NCBI GenBank assembly: GCA_964403935.1
Contig: CAYOIB010000022.1
Span: 1 to 33,591 of the forward strand
DNA: 33,591 bases
Source of the DNA: SLLG01 sp964403935
Lineage (GTDB): Bacteria > Verrucomicrobiota > Verrucomicrobiia > Opitutales > Oceanipulchritudinaceae
Reading direction: 5' to 3'
Below are positions 23,748 to 31,940 of this stretch, in pieces; position 1 is the first letter of the stretch, and every line of letters begins with the position of its first letter. The position numbers and the translations under genes were made by a program. The notes beneath the pieces were generated by a model. It did not search any database. It was not told the origin of the DNA and was given only the letters and a program-made list of their open reading frames with translations.

Positions 23748-24261
23748 GCGCGGGCGAGCCGGTCCGTCGTGCCTTCGCCTTTGTCTGGTGATGTTGGGCT
23801 TGATCCCAGCGCTCACTGGCTGCACCCACCTGAAACAATTCTTCGGGATCAATGCTGCGCCCCTGGATGAAGTGCCCCCCGAGGCGACAGAGGGTGAGTT
23901 CCCTCCGGTGATGCCAGAGATGGAGGAGCTGTCCGAAGCTGTGCCCGCAGCGAATTCCAGCAGCGCTCCGGAGGCCTCCTTCGTCCCCGCTTTCGCGGCT
24001 GACCCACCGGAGCTATTATATCGGCCCGTCCCCATGTTTCAGGAATCGGCTGATCTTGATGCGATTGCCGGGTCCGAAGCCCGCTTTCGGATTGTGGTGA
24101 ATGAGGCGGGTGCCGTGCTCGAGGCGGTGCTCCTCGAGACGACGCACCCAGCCAACGTTACCGCGGCCAGAGACGCGATCCTGCAAAGCCGCTACCGTCC
24201 CATGCGCACGCCCCAAGGCTTCGCCATCCAAGTGACGCTGGAAGAAACACTGGAATTCTGA
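23701..24261 (+). CDS. Lipoprotein with TonB-C-like domain
   Basis: This is a 186-residue exported protein. A long basic n-region is followed by LCLVMLGLIPALTGC, whose LTGC is a good lipobox, then a Pro/Glu-rich linker (about 52-110). The last about 65 residues (ARFRIVVNEAGAVLEAVLLE ... AARDAILQSRYRPM) resemble the TonB C-terminal fold. That fold contacts outer-membrane receptors in energy transfer, but also occurs in proteins not tied to TonB. It starts inside dapL with a 47-bp overlap. No ExbB/ExbD genes are nearby, so an energy-transducing role is not supported. Its start could be later, but the basic n-region favours the first ATG. Confidence 0.8.
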   Translation: MSKKQFSACDLFFRAERGRAGPSCLRLCLVMLGLIPALTGCTHLKQFFGINAAPLDEVPPEATEGEFPPVMPEMEELSEAVPAANSSSAPEASFVPAFAADPPELLYRPVPMFQESADLDAIAGSEARFRIVVNEAGAVLEAVLLETTHPANVTAARDAILQSRYRPMRTPQGFAIQVTLEETLEF

Positions 24262-24287
24262 GCCGGAAGGGTGCGCCTTACGGATCC

Positions 24288-25223
24288 TTAATTGTAGTCG
24301 GCCAGGCCGTGATCCTGCAGGTGAGGTTCTGTGGCCGGCTCAACGTGAATGAGCACATCAAGCACTTCAGGGTGCATGCTCATGATGTTCCGGCGAACCT
24401 GGCGCGCAATCTCATGACCCGCCTCCACGGAAATCTCCGGATCCACTTGAAGATGGAGATCCACCTCAATCAGATCGCCCACATTTCGAGCGCGAAAGTG
24501 ATGGTACCCGTGAACACCCGATGTCGGAAGAATATGCTCCCGCAAGTCATTCAGGATCTCGAGGGCGGGCGCGCGGTCCAGCAAGTCGTTCACGCTGTTG
24601 CTCAGCAAACGTCCCCCTTCAAACAACAACCACCCTCCCAGAAGGAGCCCGCCAAGGGCATCGACAAAACGAAGGGCCTCTCCTCCCAAAGCGGCGACAG
24701 CAATGGCGAGGGCCGTGATGATCGAACTGAAGCTGTCGCTCCGATGGTGCCAGGCATTCGCCAGCAGGAGTCGTGAACGGTAGCGATGCGCGATCCGCCG
24801 CGTGACAAAGTAAAGGACCTCCTTGGCCGCAATCGAGATAAGCGCCACTGCGGCCGTCCAGAGCGCGGGCCCTCCCTCCGCGGGCGAACGCAAGGAGATG
24901 ACCGCTGAAACCACCATTCCGATGGAAAAGGCCACGATCATCAGAGCAACTCCAGCCGCTGCAATGGTATTGAAACGATGGTGCCCATAAGGGTGATCTT
25001 CGTCACCCGGGATGACCGCCATGCGCAGCCCGAAGAGAACCATCGCATCCGAAGCCAAGTCGGAAAAGGTGTGGAGGCCATCGGCAACCAGCGCACTCGA
25101 TCGCCCAAACCATCCAGCGAGACATTTGGCCACGCCCAAGGCCAGGTTGACGAACAGACTCAGATAGGTGACACGCCGCCCCGCTATCTCTCCTTCAACC
25201 GCAAGCTGCCGTGTGGACCGCAT
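24288..25223 (-). CDS. Cation diffusion facilitator (CDF) metal efflux protein
   Basis: This is an inner-membrane metal/H+ antiporter of 311 residues from ATG 25223. The first helix region is followed by LVADGLHTFSDLASD, the first metal-site motif (His and Asp residues), then HPYGHHRF at the cytosolic loop and LANAWHHRSDSFSS, the second metal-site motif with HxxxD. After about six helices comes the cytosolic ferredoxin-like domain with HHFRARNVGDLIEVDLHLQVDPEISVEAGHEI. The pattern is like FieF-type zinc/iron exporters. TTG 25301 would extend the N-terminus by 26 residues and has a GAGG nearby; ATG is preferred. It converges on the dapL/lipoprotein pair. Confidence 0.9.
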   Translation of the reverse strand: MRSTRQLAVEGEIAGRRVTYLSLFVNLALGVAKCLAGWFGRSSALVADGLHTFSDLASDAMVLFGLRMAVIPGDEDHPYGHHRFNTIAAAGVALMIVAFSIGMVVSAVISLRSPAEGGPALWTAAVALISIAAKEVLYFVTRRIAHRYRSRLLLANAWHHRSDSFSSIITALAIAVAALGGEALRFVDALGGLLLGGWLLFEGGRLLSNSVNDLLDRAPALEILNDLREHILPTSGVHGYHHFRARNVGDLIEVDLHLQVDPEISVEAGHEIARQVRRNIMSMHPEVLDVLIHVEPATEPHLQDHGLADYN

Positions 25224-25323
25224 TCCGAAGAAGGAACGTCTTCGTGCGCTCCGTGGCAATACAAGCATGCACGAGAGACTGGAGAGATTGACCCCCTCCA
25301 AGACCTCATCACAATTTTAACCC

Positions 25324-25767
25324 ATGTCTCCCTGGCTCATCGAGCTCTTCGGTTCGAAAGAACTCACCCGCACCCTCTGGATGCTTCTTCTGATGACAGT
25401 CCCTGTCTGGCTCATCCTTCTCCTGCCAGCGCGCTATCCGTTCGCCCGGCACCTCAGCCACCCCTTTCTTTTTCCCGTGCTTTTCGTGCCTGTCTGGGTG
25501 TATCTGGCCTACGTGGCCTATGGCATGTCCAAGATGCCCACGATCACCACAGTCGACTACCAGGCAGCACGAACCGTCGCACGGCACCCGCTCCTCCTGC
25601 TGGTATTCATCGCCCACATACAAATCCTGAACCTGTTCCTCGGCTGCGTCATCCGGCAGGATGCCCTCCGTCGCAAAAGCAACCCCACAATCGCCCTCCT
25701 CTTCTCGTGGTTCTGCGGTCCCCTCGGGCTTCTCATCTACACCGTACAACGGGCCCTTGGACGCTGA
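25324..25767 (+). CDS. ABA4-like (DUF4281) membrane protein
   Basis: This is a 147-residue protein with about four transmembrane helices: TLWMLLLMTVPVWLILLLP, PFLFPVLFVPVWVYLAYVAY, LLLLVFIAHIQILNLFLG and ALLFSWFCGPLGLLIYTV. The late pattern with I(R)QDALRR, then a hydrophobic helix and GPLGLLIY, fits the DUF4281/ABA4 family. The plant ABA4 is needed for neoxanthin synthesis; the bacterial members have no established role. It is divergent from the CDF gene and convergent with rsmG. Function here is not known, and no carotenoid gene is in view. Confidence 0.75.
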   Translation: MSPWLIELFGSKELTRTLWMLLLMTVPVWLILLLPARYPFARHLSHPFLFPVLFVPVWVYLAYVAYGMSKMPTITTVDYQAARTVARHPLLLLVFIAHIQILNLFLGCVIRQDALRRKSNPTIALLFSWFCGPLGLLIYTVQRALGR

Positions 25768-25784
25768 ACGAGCGACCTCCCGAT

Positions 25785-25798
25785 AACCTGATCAGGTT
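25785..25798. other. 14-bp perfect palindrome at the rsmG stop
   Basis: AACCTGATCAGGTT spans the end of rsmG in the 24-bp gap between it and the ABA4-like gene, which converge. It could form a 5-bp hairpin with a GATC loop. It lacks the T run of an intrinsic terminator. Confidence 0.35.
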
Positions 25799-26493
25799 TC
25801 CAAAGGCGGCAAAGGCGCTTTCCGGATGTCTTCCGTTCGCAGGTGGATGAGAAACTTTTCTTCAAAATACGGCCGCGGGACAATGCTGTGCAAGTCGACG
25901 ACTCGAAAGGGTGCCAGACCGAGAGGCTCCAGTTCTTCGGCATAGCGCGTCCCCTTGAGGTAGAGGACTCCAAAAGGACACTCCGGACTTCCGCCAACGC
26001 GAAGATTCTTCGCGATCCAGGACAGAAAAACAGGGAGCGAGGTGACAGCGCGCCCAAGGATAAAGTTCCACTTCGACTCGAGCTTCTCTGCCCGTTTGTG
26101 GACCACCTCGACATTCCTCAAACCCAATGCCTCAACCATCCCGCTGACGGCTTTCACCTTCTTGGCAATGGAGTCGCAGAGGAAAAACTCTGTTTTCGGA
26201 AAGACCATTGCCAGCGGCAGGCCTGGCAGACCGCCGCCCGTGCCGACGTCGAGAACGCGGAGACGCGGTTCGAATTCCGCCGCCTTCGCGATTGCCAGGG
26301 AATGAAGCAGGTGGCGCTCGATGAAGGCGTCCATATCCTTCCGTGAGACCAGGTTCATCCGGCTGTTCCATTCGCGGAAGAGCTCCTCAAACCGCTGCAG
26401 CTTAAGCACAACGGTATCGTCCAATTCAGGAAAATACTCCCGAATCAGATCGGGCGGGCTTTCGGGAGTGTTCATGGTTTCAGTTGCCATCAT
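25792..26493 (-). CDS. rsmG: 16S rRNA (guanine-527 N7) methyltransferase
   Basis: This AdoMet-dependent RNA methyltransferase (GidB) modifies G527 of 16S rRNA; loss gives low-level streptomycin resistance in other bacteria. It has 233 residues, family length. Typical features: WNSRMNLVSRKD, the helix ERHLLHSLAI, AdoMet motif VLDVGTGGGLPGLPLA (about 80-95), and CDSIAKKVKAV for the next motif. The start overlaps the purM stop by 4 bp. A second in-frame ATG follows the first directly. Confidence 0.94.
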   Translation of the reverse strand: MMATETMNTPESPPDLIREYFPELDDTVVLKLQRFEELFREWNSRMNLVSRKDMDAFIERHLLHSLAIAKAAEFEPRLRVLDVGTGGGLPGLPLAMVFPKTEFFLCDSIAKKVKAVSGMVEALGLRNVEVVHKRAEKLESKWNFILGRAVTSLPVFLSWIAKNLRVGGSPECPFGVLYLKGTRYAEELEPLGLAPFRVVDLHSIVPRPYFEEKFLIHLRTEDIRKAPLPPLET

Positions 26494-27575
26494 TCCTGCA
26501 GGCGAACGCTTCCGCTGCCCTTTTCAAGGGTGCCAATCTCCCACGCTTTGTGGCCACACGTCCGGGCCAACTCAATCACAGATTCCGAGATTGATGAATC
26601 AACCGCAACAACAAGACCAATACCCATATTAAAGACCTCGTGCAGTTCTTCGAAACTCACTTTTCCGGCAGCGGCCAGAGCTTCGAAAACAGCCGGACGC
26701 TTCCAGGAAGCCGTATCGATAACAGCATCGCATTCCTTTGGAAGGACCCGCGGGATGTTCCCCGTCAGGCCCCCGCCGGTAATGTGTGCCGCAGCGAAGA
26801 AACCATTGCCCTTCCGCTGGCTGGAACGGCGACCGGTGTTGAAGGTGTCCTGAGCCTTCATGATGAAGGCGGCGTAATTGAGGTGTGGCCGCGACAACGC
26901 GGTGCCCACTTTCTGCCGTGTCCCAGGCAACGGAAGAAGGTCATCCGGGCCCAGCTTCAACTCCTCGAAGAAGATCTTCCGTGCGAGGCTGTAGCCGTTG
27001 GTATGGAGGCCGCTCGATGCCAAGCCGATCAACCGGTCGCCAGGGCGCACGGCCTCACCTGTGAGGATGCGCGCTTTGTCGACCACGCCGACGATCGTGC
27101 CCACGAGATCGAATTCGCCCTCGAGGTACACCCCGGGAAGCTCACACGTTTCCCCGCCGACCAGAGCGACGTTGGCCTCCTTGCAGGCGCGGGCCACGCC
27201 CTTCAGGAGCGTGACATACGATTTGGGTTCCAGCTTCCCGGTGGCAAAGTAGTCGAGAAAGAACAGCGGCTCGGCACCGCACACGGCGATGTCGTTTGAA
27301 CAGTGGTTCACGATGTCCGCCCCAAGGTATCGGTATTCACCGGTGAGCGAAGCCACCTTGACCTTGGTGCCCACACTGTCGGTGCTGCTCACGAGGACAG
27401 GATGCTTCGCTTTCAGCTTCGAGATGTCGAAAAAACCGCCAAAGCCACCGATCGAGCCCATCGACTCCGGCCGAACGGCGGTCTTCAGCGCCGGCTTGAC
27501 CTTCTTCAACAACTGGTCCGCCAACGCGATGTCCACCCCTGCCGCTGCATACGCCTTCTTCTGCGCCTGTTTCAT
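26490..27575 (-). CDS. purM: Phosphoribosylformylglycinamidine cyclo-ligase
   Basis: AIR synthetase, closing the imidazole ring in the fifth step of purine synthesis with ATP. It has 361 residues. The N-terminal YAAAGVDIALADQLL is typical, GIGGFGGFFDI is the glycine-rich segment, SSTDSVGTKVKVA holds the ATP-site Asp/Gly/Lys, and HCSNDIAVCGAEPLFFLDY and ALVGGETCELPG are conserved blocks. It lies 64 bp downstream of the hybrid kinase and overlaps rsmG by 4 bp. Confidence 0.96.
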   Translation of the reverse strand: MKQAQKKAYAAAGVDIALADQLLKKVKPALKTAVRPESMGSIGGFGGFFDISKLKAKHPVLVSSTDSVGTKVKVASLTGEYRYLGADIVNHCSNDIAVCGAEPLFFLDYFATGKLEPKSYVTLLKGVARACKEANVALVGGETCELPGVYLEGEFDLVGTIVGVVDKARILTGEAVRPGDRLIGLASSGLHTNGYSLARKIFFEELKLGPDDLLPLPGTRQKVGTALSRPHLNYAAFIMKAQDTFNTGRRSSQRKGNGFFAAAHITGGGLTGNIPRVLPKECDAVIDTASWKRPAVFEALAAAGKVSFEELHEVFNMGIGLVVAVDSSISESVIELARTCGHKAWEIGTLEKGSGSVRLQE

Positions 27576-27639
27576 CCGGGCAAGATGCTATGTGGCAAGG
27601 AACTTTGGCAAGGTCCAATCCGTTCGGGACAGAGGTCGC

Positions 27640-29337
27640 TCAACAGGCCGAGAGGTCACCGGGCGATTTTGACAGAGAGAGAATCGTCGCGATCATCAAC
27701 TCGGTGCTGCCCGCCTTCGAAAGAAAGCCGGCGGCTCCTGCTTCGATCATGGTGTTTGCGGTGGCGTCGTCGTCCTGAACGGACAACCCGATGACCACCA
27801 CATGTGGCCAGGATTGCCGAATGCGGTGAGTCGCTTCGATGCCATTCATCCTCGGCATGTTCAGGTCCATCAGGACGACATGCGGCCGATTCCGATCCAC
27901 AGCATCCAGGGCTTCAAGCCCGGTGGAGGCCTCGCCCACCACGGTGAGGCGTTCATCCGCGTTGATGATATTGGCAATGCCCTGCCGGACAATAGCGTGA
28001 TCGTCGACCACGAGCACCCGCGTGCGGTCGTCCAGCGAAGGGGATGCCTGGAGGTCAATCGCCTTCATCAGCACTTCCTGTTGCCGAGCGGGGCCCGCGG
28101 ACGCCAGCATAACGTGAACCGGCAGGCTCAGCTCAATCTTTGTGCCTTTGTCCGGTGCGGAAGTGATTTTCATACCTCCGGCGAGGGCCTCCACCCGCTC
28201 GCGGATACTGAAGAGCCCAAAACGACCGTTGTCTTCACTGGCCGCTCTTTCCGCATCAAAGCCGCTGCCCTCATCGGAGACGGTCACCTTCACGAAGCCA
28301 GCCCCACCCTCCAGGGTGAGCAAGGCATGATGCGTAGCGGCGTGCTTCGTGACGTTGAACAACAGCTCGCGAATGCAATCAAAGAGGAGCGCCCGCATAT
28401 CATCGCTCAGCGTCGGAATCCGGCTCTGTTTCTGGATGTTTGTCTTCAAGCCATGCCGTGTGTTCATTTCCCCCGCAAGCCACTGCAAGGCCGGCACCAA
28501 ACCCCCTTCGTAAAGAATTGGAGGGCGCAACTGACGTGTCAGGTCGCGCGCGGCTTCGGCCGCCTCGGTGATCCAGCGAGCCGTCTGGTCCACGGCCTCT
28601 CTCCCCTCCCCATCCAGAGCCTGGTGCCGGACAACATTGATCTGCATGCTTGCGGCAACGAGCAATTGCTGGAGATCGTCATGCAGGCGTGCGGCCAGGC
28701 GTTTTCGTTCGCGATGTTCCGCCGAGGCAAGTTCACTCGCCATGGCCCGAAGCTTGTTCGTCTTCTCCTGGAGCTCGGCCGTGCGTTCGGCCACTCGCAT
28801 TTCGAGGGTCTCGTTCAGCCGTTGCAGCTCTCGCTCCCGCTTCCGAAGGTTCTCCTCAGTCAGCAATCGTTCGCTGATATCGCGTACGATCTTCGAGGCA
28901 CCGATGATTCGCCCGAAGCCGTTCCGCACTGGCGAGACGGTGAGCGACACGGCCACCGGCGTCCCGTCCTTTCGTAACCGGGTCGTCTCATAATGATCCA
29001 CCCGATTCCCCTCCCGGATTCGCCCCAAGATCATCTTTTCCTCATCCACCCGGCCCGAGGGAATAATCGTCATGACCGACTTGCCGACGATCTCGCCGGC
29101 CTTGTACCCGAACAGGCGCTCGGCCGCGGAATTCCAACTCGTGATGACTCCGCTGGTGTTCTTGCTGATGATGGCGTCGTCGGCAGATTCAACAATGGCT
29201 GCAAGATAGGCGGCGGCATTGCGCCCGACCCCGCCTCCGCACTCCCCCCCCAACGCATCCGTTCTCACCTCGGGTGAAGCACACGACCGAGGCACAGGAA
29301 TGCCTTCAAAATCGCCTTCGCTTCCATCAGTCGCCAT
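27640..29337 (-). CDS. Hybrid histidine kinase (PAS - HisKA_3 - HATPase - receiver)
   Basis: This is a 565-residue cytoplasmic sensor kinase without transmembrane segments. Order from ATG 29337: PAS domain about 45-157 (IVESADDAIISKN ... RDISERL), coiled coil about 165-205, NarL/DegS-type dimerisation domain with phospho-His 219 (RKRLAARLHDDLQQ), ATPase domain with N-box N328 (RELLFNVTKHA) and G-box SDEGSGFD, then a receiver domain from about 440 with D491 (VLMDLNMPRMNG). It ends after the receiver with no HTH, so output must go to another protein, possibly by phosphorelay. A GTG at 29361 would add 8 residues. It is placed ahead of purM with a 64-bp gap; co-transcription is likely but a functional link is not obvious. 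Confidence 0.93.
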   Translation of the reverse strand: MATDGSEGDFEGIPVPRSCASPEVRTDALGGECGGGVGRNAAAYLAAIVESADDAIISKNTSGVITSWNSAAERLFGYKAGEIVGKSVMTIIPSGRVDEEKMILGRIREGNRVDHYETTRLRKDGTPVAVSLTVSPVRNGFGRIIGASKIVRDISERLLTEENLRKRERELQRLNETLEMRVAERTAELQEKTNKLRAMASELASAEHRERKRLAARLHDDLQQLLVAASMQINVVRHQALDGEGREAVDQTARWITEAAEAARDLTRQLRPPILYEGGLVPALQWLAGEMNTRHGLKTNIQKQSRIPTLSDDMRALLFDCIRELLFNVTKHAATHHALLTLEGGAGFVKVTVSDEGSGFDAERAASEDNGRFGLFSIRERVEALAGGMKITSAPDKGTKIELSLPVHVMLASAGPARQQEVLMKAIDLQASPSLDDRTRVLVVDDHAIVRQGIANIINADERLTVVGEASTGLEALDAVDRNRPHVVLMDLNMPRMNGIEATHRIRQSWPHVVVIGLSVQDDDATANTMIEAGAAGFLSKAGSTELMIATILSLSKSPGDLSAC

Positions 29338-29559
29338 TTCTAAAGCTCGCACCTTCTCCACTATTGGTCAAGTTGTCGCGCTTCAAGAATCCTCGGCACC
29401 TGACCGCTGCAAGACCCTGCCAGGAATCGTTCCTTACATGCTTCACCGCCTCAGGTTCGGCCTCCCACCAAAGGCGTACAAGCGAAACGACGACTGCCTG
29501 AACAGTCGCCGAAAATAAAGGGTTTGGATCCCCCGAAAGGCTAAGAGGCCGGGAAGAAC

Positions 29560-29736
29560 TTAGGCCTTCTCGGCGGCTTCCGCCTTGGCCGCCTGCTGCT
29601 TCGCATAGAGGGCACTGCGCATGTGCTTCTTACGGCGCAGGGCCAGCTGCCGCTGACGGGTCGCGTTGGGCTTGGCACCCGGCTTCTTTTTTTGCGAACG
29701 GCGCTTGCCGTATAAGGGATTGATACGTCCGGACAT
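29560..29736 (-). CDS. Small basic protein
   Basis: This 58-residue, very basic protein begins MSGRINPLYGKRRSQKKKPG and then has a helical stretch with Arg/Lys/Gln and an Ala/Glu-rich end. It probably binds nucleic acid, perhaps ribosomal RNA, by charge alone. Chlamydiae and Verrucomicrobia are known to have small basic proteins of this kind, but I cannot assign it to a named family. A longer frame to 30045 overlaps trpE and is not credible. It is divergent from trpE, with 133 bp between the starts. No clear ribosome binding site is seen. Confidence 0.7.
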   Translation of the reverse strand: MSGRINPLYGKRRSQKKKPGAKPNATRQRQLALRRKKHMRSALYAKQQAAKAEAAEKA

Positions 29737-29869
29737 GGTTCTGTTTGCTTGAAAAAAATAAAAGGAGAGAGATTGCTCCGCCCTAAGGGGACCTGGCGAG
29801 AAAAAACGCTCCTTCGTCGAACAGCTTTTGACGTTGCCGAGGCCCTTCACTCCGTCAAGCTCCCCCGCC

Positions 29870-31378
29870 ATGCGATTCTCGCCATCCAAAGAAGATTTTT
29901 GTCGCCTCGCGCACGAAGGTAACCTCATTCCGCTAACCACGGATCTGATGGCGGATTTCGAAACCCCGGTTTCCGTATATTCAAAGCTCAAGGAGTCGGG
30001 GCCCGCTTTCCTTCTGGAATCTATCGAAGGGGGAGCTAACGTCAACCGCTACTCTTTTATTGGGTGCCAGCCGCGCGTCGTTATCGAGTCCAGGATCGGA
30101 GCCCAAACCACCATCACGACGCGTGGAGCCAAGCCACGCACGGTACCGACCCCCCAAGATCCTCTCCGCCTGATTGAGGAAGAAATGGCACCCTACCGGC
30201 CGGTCCGGTTGCCCGACATGCCCCGTTTTATCGGCGGAGCCGTCGGATTCCTCAGCTACGATTATATCCACTGTGTGGAACCAACGGTCCCCCTGGCAGA
30301 GAAGGATGTCCTCGGCATGCCCGTCCTGCATTTTCTCATCACCGACACCCTTGTCATTTTCGATCGTGCGCGGCAGACGCTCCGCCTGCTCGTCAACGCC
30401 CACGTCGACCATCCGGATCAGGCCGAAGCCGCCTATGAAACGGCTGAAGGGGTTCTTCGTGCCCTGGCAACAAAGCTTGGCCGGGGCCGGGAGATGCCGA
30501 CGATTCCCATGTATGAGGCCCCCCCGGTTGAGCCCCCACCGGGAAATTTCTCGCCGCAGGACTTCAAGACCATGGTCGAAACCTGCAAGGACTACATCCG
30601 GGCCGGAGATGCGATCCAGATTGTTGGAAGCCAAAGGTTTGAGAAGTCATTCACACCCGACCCCCTCTCTCTTTACCGGGCGCTTCGAGTCGTGAATCCC
30701 TCCCCCTACATGTTCCTCTACGACCCGGGGCCCTTCGCCTTGGTGGGTGCCTCCCCCGAGGTCCATGTACGCCTCACAGACGGCCTCGCCGAAATGCGGC
30801 CAATAGCCGGGACCCGCCCACGCGGGGCCACTCCGGAGGCGGACCAACAGCACGAGGAAGACCTCCTGGCCGATGAAAAGGAGCGCGCCGAGCACCTCAT
30901 GCTGGTCGATCTAGCGCGCAATGACCTCGGGCGCGTGTGCCAATTTGGATCCGTCGAAGTCCCCGAATACATGATCGTGGAGCGTTATTCACACGTTATG
31001 CACATTGTTTCCCAAGTTGAGGGACGCATCGCCAACGGTTGTTCCGCCTACGACCTCATGCGCGCAACCTTCCCCGCCGGAACCGTCACTGGCGCGCCCA
31101 AAGTTCGCGCCATGCAAATCATTGCAGAGCAGGAGCAGGATCAGCGCGGTCCCTACGCCGGAGCCGTTTGTTACTTTAGCTACGACGGAAACCTCGACAG
31201 CTGCATCACCATTCGAACCGCGCTCCTCAAAGAGGGGAAGCTCTACATCCAAAGCGGTGCTGGGCTCGTGGCTGACTCGATCCCGGCGAGCGAGTATCAG
31301 GAGACCTTGAACAAGGCCGGGGCCCTCTTCAAGGCAGTCGCCGTCGCTGAAGTTATGCCCACTTCGGAAAATCCTTGA
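29870..31378 (+). CDS. trpE: Anthranilate synthase component I
   Basis: This enzyme converts chorismate to anthranilate in tryptophan synthesis, working with a TrpG glutamine amidotransferase not in the window. From ATG 29870 it is 502 residues. The feedback-inhibition motif LLES is near residue 48 (AFLLESIEGG), and NRYSFIG follows. The catalytic half has FALVGASPEVHV, RPIAGTRPRG, DEKERAEHLMLVDLARNDLGRV and GTVTGAPKVRAM, all typical of TrpE. TTG 29828 would add 14 residues. A stretch of 562 bp follows before the next gene; no trp leader peptide is evident upstream. Confidence 0.95.
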   Translation: MRFSPSKEDFCRLAHEGNLIPLTTDLMADFETPVSVYSKLKESGPAFLLESIEGGANVNRYSFIGCQPRVVIESRIGAQTTITTRGAKPRTVPTPQDPLRLIEEEMAPYRPVRLPDMPRFIGGAVGFLSYDYIHCVEPTVPLAEKDVLGMPVLHFLITDTLVIFDRARQTLRLLVNAHVDHPDQAEAAYETAEGVLRALATKLGRGREMPTIPMYEAPPVEPPPGNFSPQDFKTMVETCKDYIRAGDAIQIVGSQRFEKSFTPDPLSLYRALRVVNPSPYMFLYDPGPFALVGASPEVHVRLTDGLAEMRPIAGTRPRGATPEADQQHEEDLLADEKERAEHLMLVDLARNDLGRVCQFGSVEVPEYMIVERYSHVMHIVSQVEGRIANGCSAYDLMRATFPAGTVTGAPKVRAMQIIAEQEQDQRGPYAGAVCYFSYDGNLDSCITIRTALLKEGKLYIQSGAGLVADSIPASEYQETLNKAGALFKAVAVAEVMPTSENP

Positions 31379-31940
31379 GGCAGTTCCCTCAATGGGGGCC
31401 ATAAAAACCGCCATAAGGGCTGATTAGGACCGTTTGAGAGGCGGGAATATCCCGCCAAACCGGCTGCCGTAGACCCGTTTTCGCATAGCCCGAGCAAGGG
31501 TGCGCTTTGCTGGCCTCACTTTGCACGGGCGATTGCAAGTTGCCCGTGCATTTTGCCTCTGTCCAGGGATTGGCCGAGTTTTCAAAAATTCTATTCCCCT
31601 TACGGAGCAATTACTTAGAATAATTTCCGAGTAATTGGCAAGGCACCTGCACAAGAGGGGCCAATGATCTCGATAACTCATGGCAAGGTGTTTGCCGCCG
31701 GAATTCGCCCGCCCCACTCGGCTGGGCCATTCCATTGCCAGTTGGTGCGACTCCTGGCCGCTGATTGGCCACGACCACTAACATCCCCGATTGGAATTAT
31801 TCCATCTCAGCCCACCTCCCAGTCATTCGATGACAGGGCGCAAAAATCTTCCCGCAGCCGTGGGCTGAAGCTTGATCGCCAGAGGTATCGATTTCTCAAA
31901 CCCGCTCAAAGCCAACCGAAAAGGTAGAAGAAGAACCATT
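31379..31940. other. Long intergenic stretch trpE - sigma factor, with inverted repeats
   Basis: This 562-bp stretch has no convincing gene. It holds several inverted repeats. GGCGGGA-ATA-TCCCGCC is perfect at 31440-31456. The stem at 31522-31550 is listed separately. AATTACT/AGTAATT is at 31609-31615 and 31630-31636. TGGAAT-T-ATTCCA is a perfect palindrome at 31792-31804, 137 bp before the sigma gene. The last may be a regulator site. Part of the stretch may be transcribed as an RNA of its own. Confidence 0.4.
31522..31550 (+). terminator. Likely intrinsic terminator downstream of trpE
   Basis: TGCACGGGC (31522-31530) and GCCCGTGCA (31542-31550) form a perfect 9-bp GC-rich stem with an 11-nt loop, followed by TTTTGCC. 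It is 144 bp after the trpE stop, far for a trpE terminator, so it could instead end a short independent transcript. Confidence 0.6.
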
